Shown here piece after piece: positions 63,100 to 64,000 of a stretch of DNA of 64,000 nt (positions are counted from its first letter, which is position 1; the number at the start of each line of letters is the position of its first letter). The notes beneath the pieces were generated by a model. That model was not told the origin of the DNA. It ran no database searches and saw only the letters and a list, made by a program, of their open reading frames with translations. The translations under genes and the position numbers were made by a program. This stretch comes from Rhodococcus opacus (GTDB taxonomy: Bacteria; Actinomycetota; Actinomycetes; Mycobacteriales; Mycobacteriaceae). The stretch lies in assembly GCF_012396235.1 (NCBI RefSeq), contig NZ_JAAXPA010000002.1:186001-250000 (forward strand), in the 5' to 3' direction.

Positions 63100-63698
63100 G
63101 CGTGTGGTTCACGTCCGATCTGCACCTTCGTCACGCCCGGCTGGTGGAGATCCGGGGCTTCGAAACGGAGATCGACGCGCACGACCAATCCATCCTCGAC
63201 GCGCTGGCCGCCGCCGTCGGGAGCGGCGATCAACTCTGGATACTCGGCGACATCACCGTCGGAGGTAAGGCCGCCGAGGACTGGGCGCTGCGCGCACTCG
63301 ACGAGTTCGCGCGGAAGCGGAACGTCGAACTGCATCTGATCCCCGGCAATCACGACTCGTGTCACCCGATGGCGAACCGCAACAGCCACATCCGGCAACG
63401 GGTGTTCCTGGAGACGTTCGCGTCGGTGCAGTTGTTCGCGCGGCGCAAGATCGCGGGCGAGACCGTGCTGCTCTCCCATTTCCCGTACGTCGGCGACCAC
63501 ACCGCGGAGGACCGGGGCGTGAAATACCGGCTGCAGGACGAGGGAGACTGGTTGCTGCACGGGCACACTCACCAGGACGGCGTGCTCGACCCGTCCGTGC
63601 ACCCGCGGCAGATCCACGTGGGCTGGGACAGTTGGCGCAGGCCCGTGCACGTCGACGAGATCGCGGAGATCATCGGGCCGGACGCGTCGACCCGGTGA
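63096..63698 (+). CDS. Calcineurin-like metallophosphoesterase
   Basis: The 200 residues show the phosphoesterase metal motifs in order: FTSDLHLRHA (DxH), ILGDITVGG (GD), IPGNHDSCH (GNHD), LLSHFPYVGDH (SH) and HGHTHQDG (GHxH). The spacing fits the small cytoplasmic subfamily acting on nucleotides or unknown phosphoesters. Its start overlaps the preceding gene. The 3-prime end overlaps the convergent AraC gene by 29 bases, which may give antisense pairing of the mRNA ends. Confidence 0.9.
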   Translation: MSVWFTSDLHLRHARLVEIRGFETEIDAHDQSILDALAAAVGSGDQLWILGDITVGGKAAEDWALRALDEFARKRNVELHLIPGNHDSCHPMANRNSHIRQRVFLETFASVQLFARRKIAGETVLLSHFPYVGDHTAEDRGVKYRLQDEGDWLLHGHTHQDGVLDPSVHPRQIHVGWDSWRRPVHVDEIAEIIGPDASTR

Positions 63699-64000
63699 CC
63701 GGTGTGGCGTCGGCGCGGTATCTGCCGGGCGTCGATCCGTGCGTGTTCTTGAACAGCCGGGAGAAGTGGGCGGCGTCGGTGAAACCCCAGCGGGCACCGA
63801 TGGCCGAGACGGGCAGATCGCGGTGACGGGGGTCGGCGAGATCGCGTCGGCACTGCTCGAGGCGGCGGCGTCGGATCCATCCGCTCACCGTGTCGCCGTC
63901 GGCCTCGAACAGCTTCTGCAGGTGCCGCACCGAGATGTGATGCGCGGTGGCGATCGAGTGCAGATCCAGCTCCCGGTCGGCGAGCCGCTCGTCGATGAAG
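63670..64000 (-). CDS. AraC-family regulator, C-terminal HTH part (truncated by window edge)
   Basis: The frame is open to the last base on the minus strand, so the start and ligand domain lie outside. The visible ~110 residues form the double helix-turn-helix: SIATAHHISVRHLQKLF for the first and VSAIGARWGFTDAAHFSRLFKNTHGSTPGRYR for the second, the classic AraC signature. The regulator and its targets are unknown. Confidence 0.9.
   Translation of the reverse strand, partial: FIDERLADRELDLHSIATAHHISVRHLQKLFEADGDTVSGWIRRRRLEQCRRDLADPRHRDLPVSAIGARWGFTDAAHFSRLFKNTHGSTPGRYRADATPVTGSTRPAR

Overview
The window reads as chromosomal DNA of a high-GC, mycolic-acid-type actinobacterium, most likely Rhodococcus or a close relative. 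The strongest clue is a set of housekeeping genes in an order I remember from Mycobacterium tuberculosis: mfd, mazG, an LpqU-like transglycosylase, eno, an FtsB/DivIC-like protein, a DUF501 protein, a Ppx/GppA phosphatase and tRNA-Leu. A ThiF/nitroreductase gene beside a GAF-GGDEF-EAL gene also matches the Rv1355c/Rv1354c pair. Start codons are often GTG or TTG, and many genes overlap by four bases (ATGA or GTGA). No insertion sequence, phage, CRISPR array or rRNA was seen.

Layout. (1) 1-18.5 kb is a Wzx/Wzy-type surface polysaccharide locus. It has glycosyltransferases, a flippase, a Wzy-like polymerase, a Wzz/BY-kinase-like protein that has lost its P-loop, a beta-helix lipoprotein, a WbaP-like initiating transferase and a deoxysugar module (cytidylyltransferase, PIG-L deacetylase, SDR, RmlC-like epimerase, two C-methyltransferase-family proteins). 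(2) 18.8-24.7 kb holds two GyrI-like ligand-binding proteins, a possible acyltransferase, a MoeY-like ThiF-nitroreductase fusion and a c-di-GMP enzyme. (3) 24.9-31.2 kb is a tightly coupled operon: AcpS-like transferase, small carrier protein, acyl-CoA dehydrogenase, class II synthetase-like amino acid:[carrier protein] ligase, DUF1839 protein and a GH2 beta-mannosidase-like protein. This is the best candidate for a poorly described system. (4) 31.3-35.8 kb is mfd-mazG. (5) 36.1-48.1 kb is a second glycan locus: three GT2 enzymes, a double alpha/beta hydrolase, a flippase, a condensation-like acyltransferase, two GH16 enzymes and membrane proteins. (6) 48.1-55.9 kb holds a tiny Cys-rich gene with leaderless signals, a giant tandem MASE-like/GGDEF/EAL protein and the efeUOB iron operon with two IdeR/DtxR-like boxes. 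(7) 56.1-60.7 kb is the lpqU-like to tRNA-Leu housekeeping block. (8) 60.7-64 kb holds a methyltransferase, small conserved proteins, a metallophosphoesterase and a truncated AraC regulator.

Working picture. Two glycan loci and two c-di-GMP proteins suggest heavy investment in the cell surface and in switching lifestyle. The carrier-protein operon probably loads an amino acid onto the carrier, modifies it there and passes it to an acceptor. I infer the DUF1839 protein to be a cysteine acyltransferase, and the GH2 protein hints that the acceptor or product is a glycoside. Compared with the remembered mycobacterial order, about 20 kb lies between mazG and the lpqU-like gene. The first ~20 kb looks less GC-rich than the core genes, but this was not measured.
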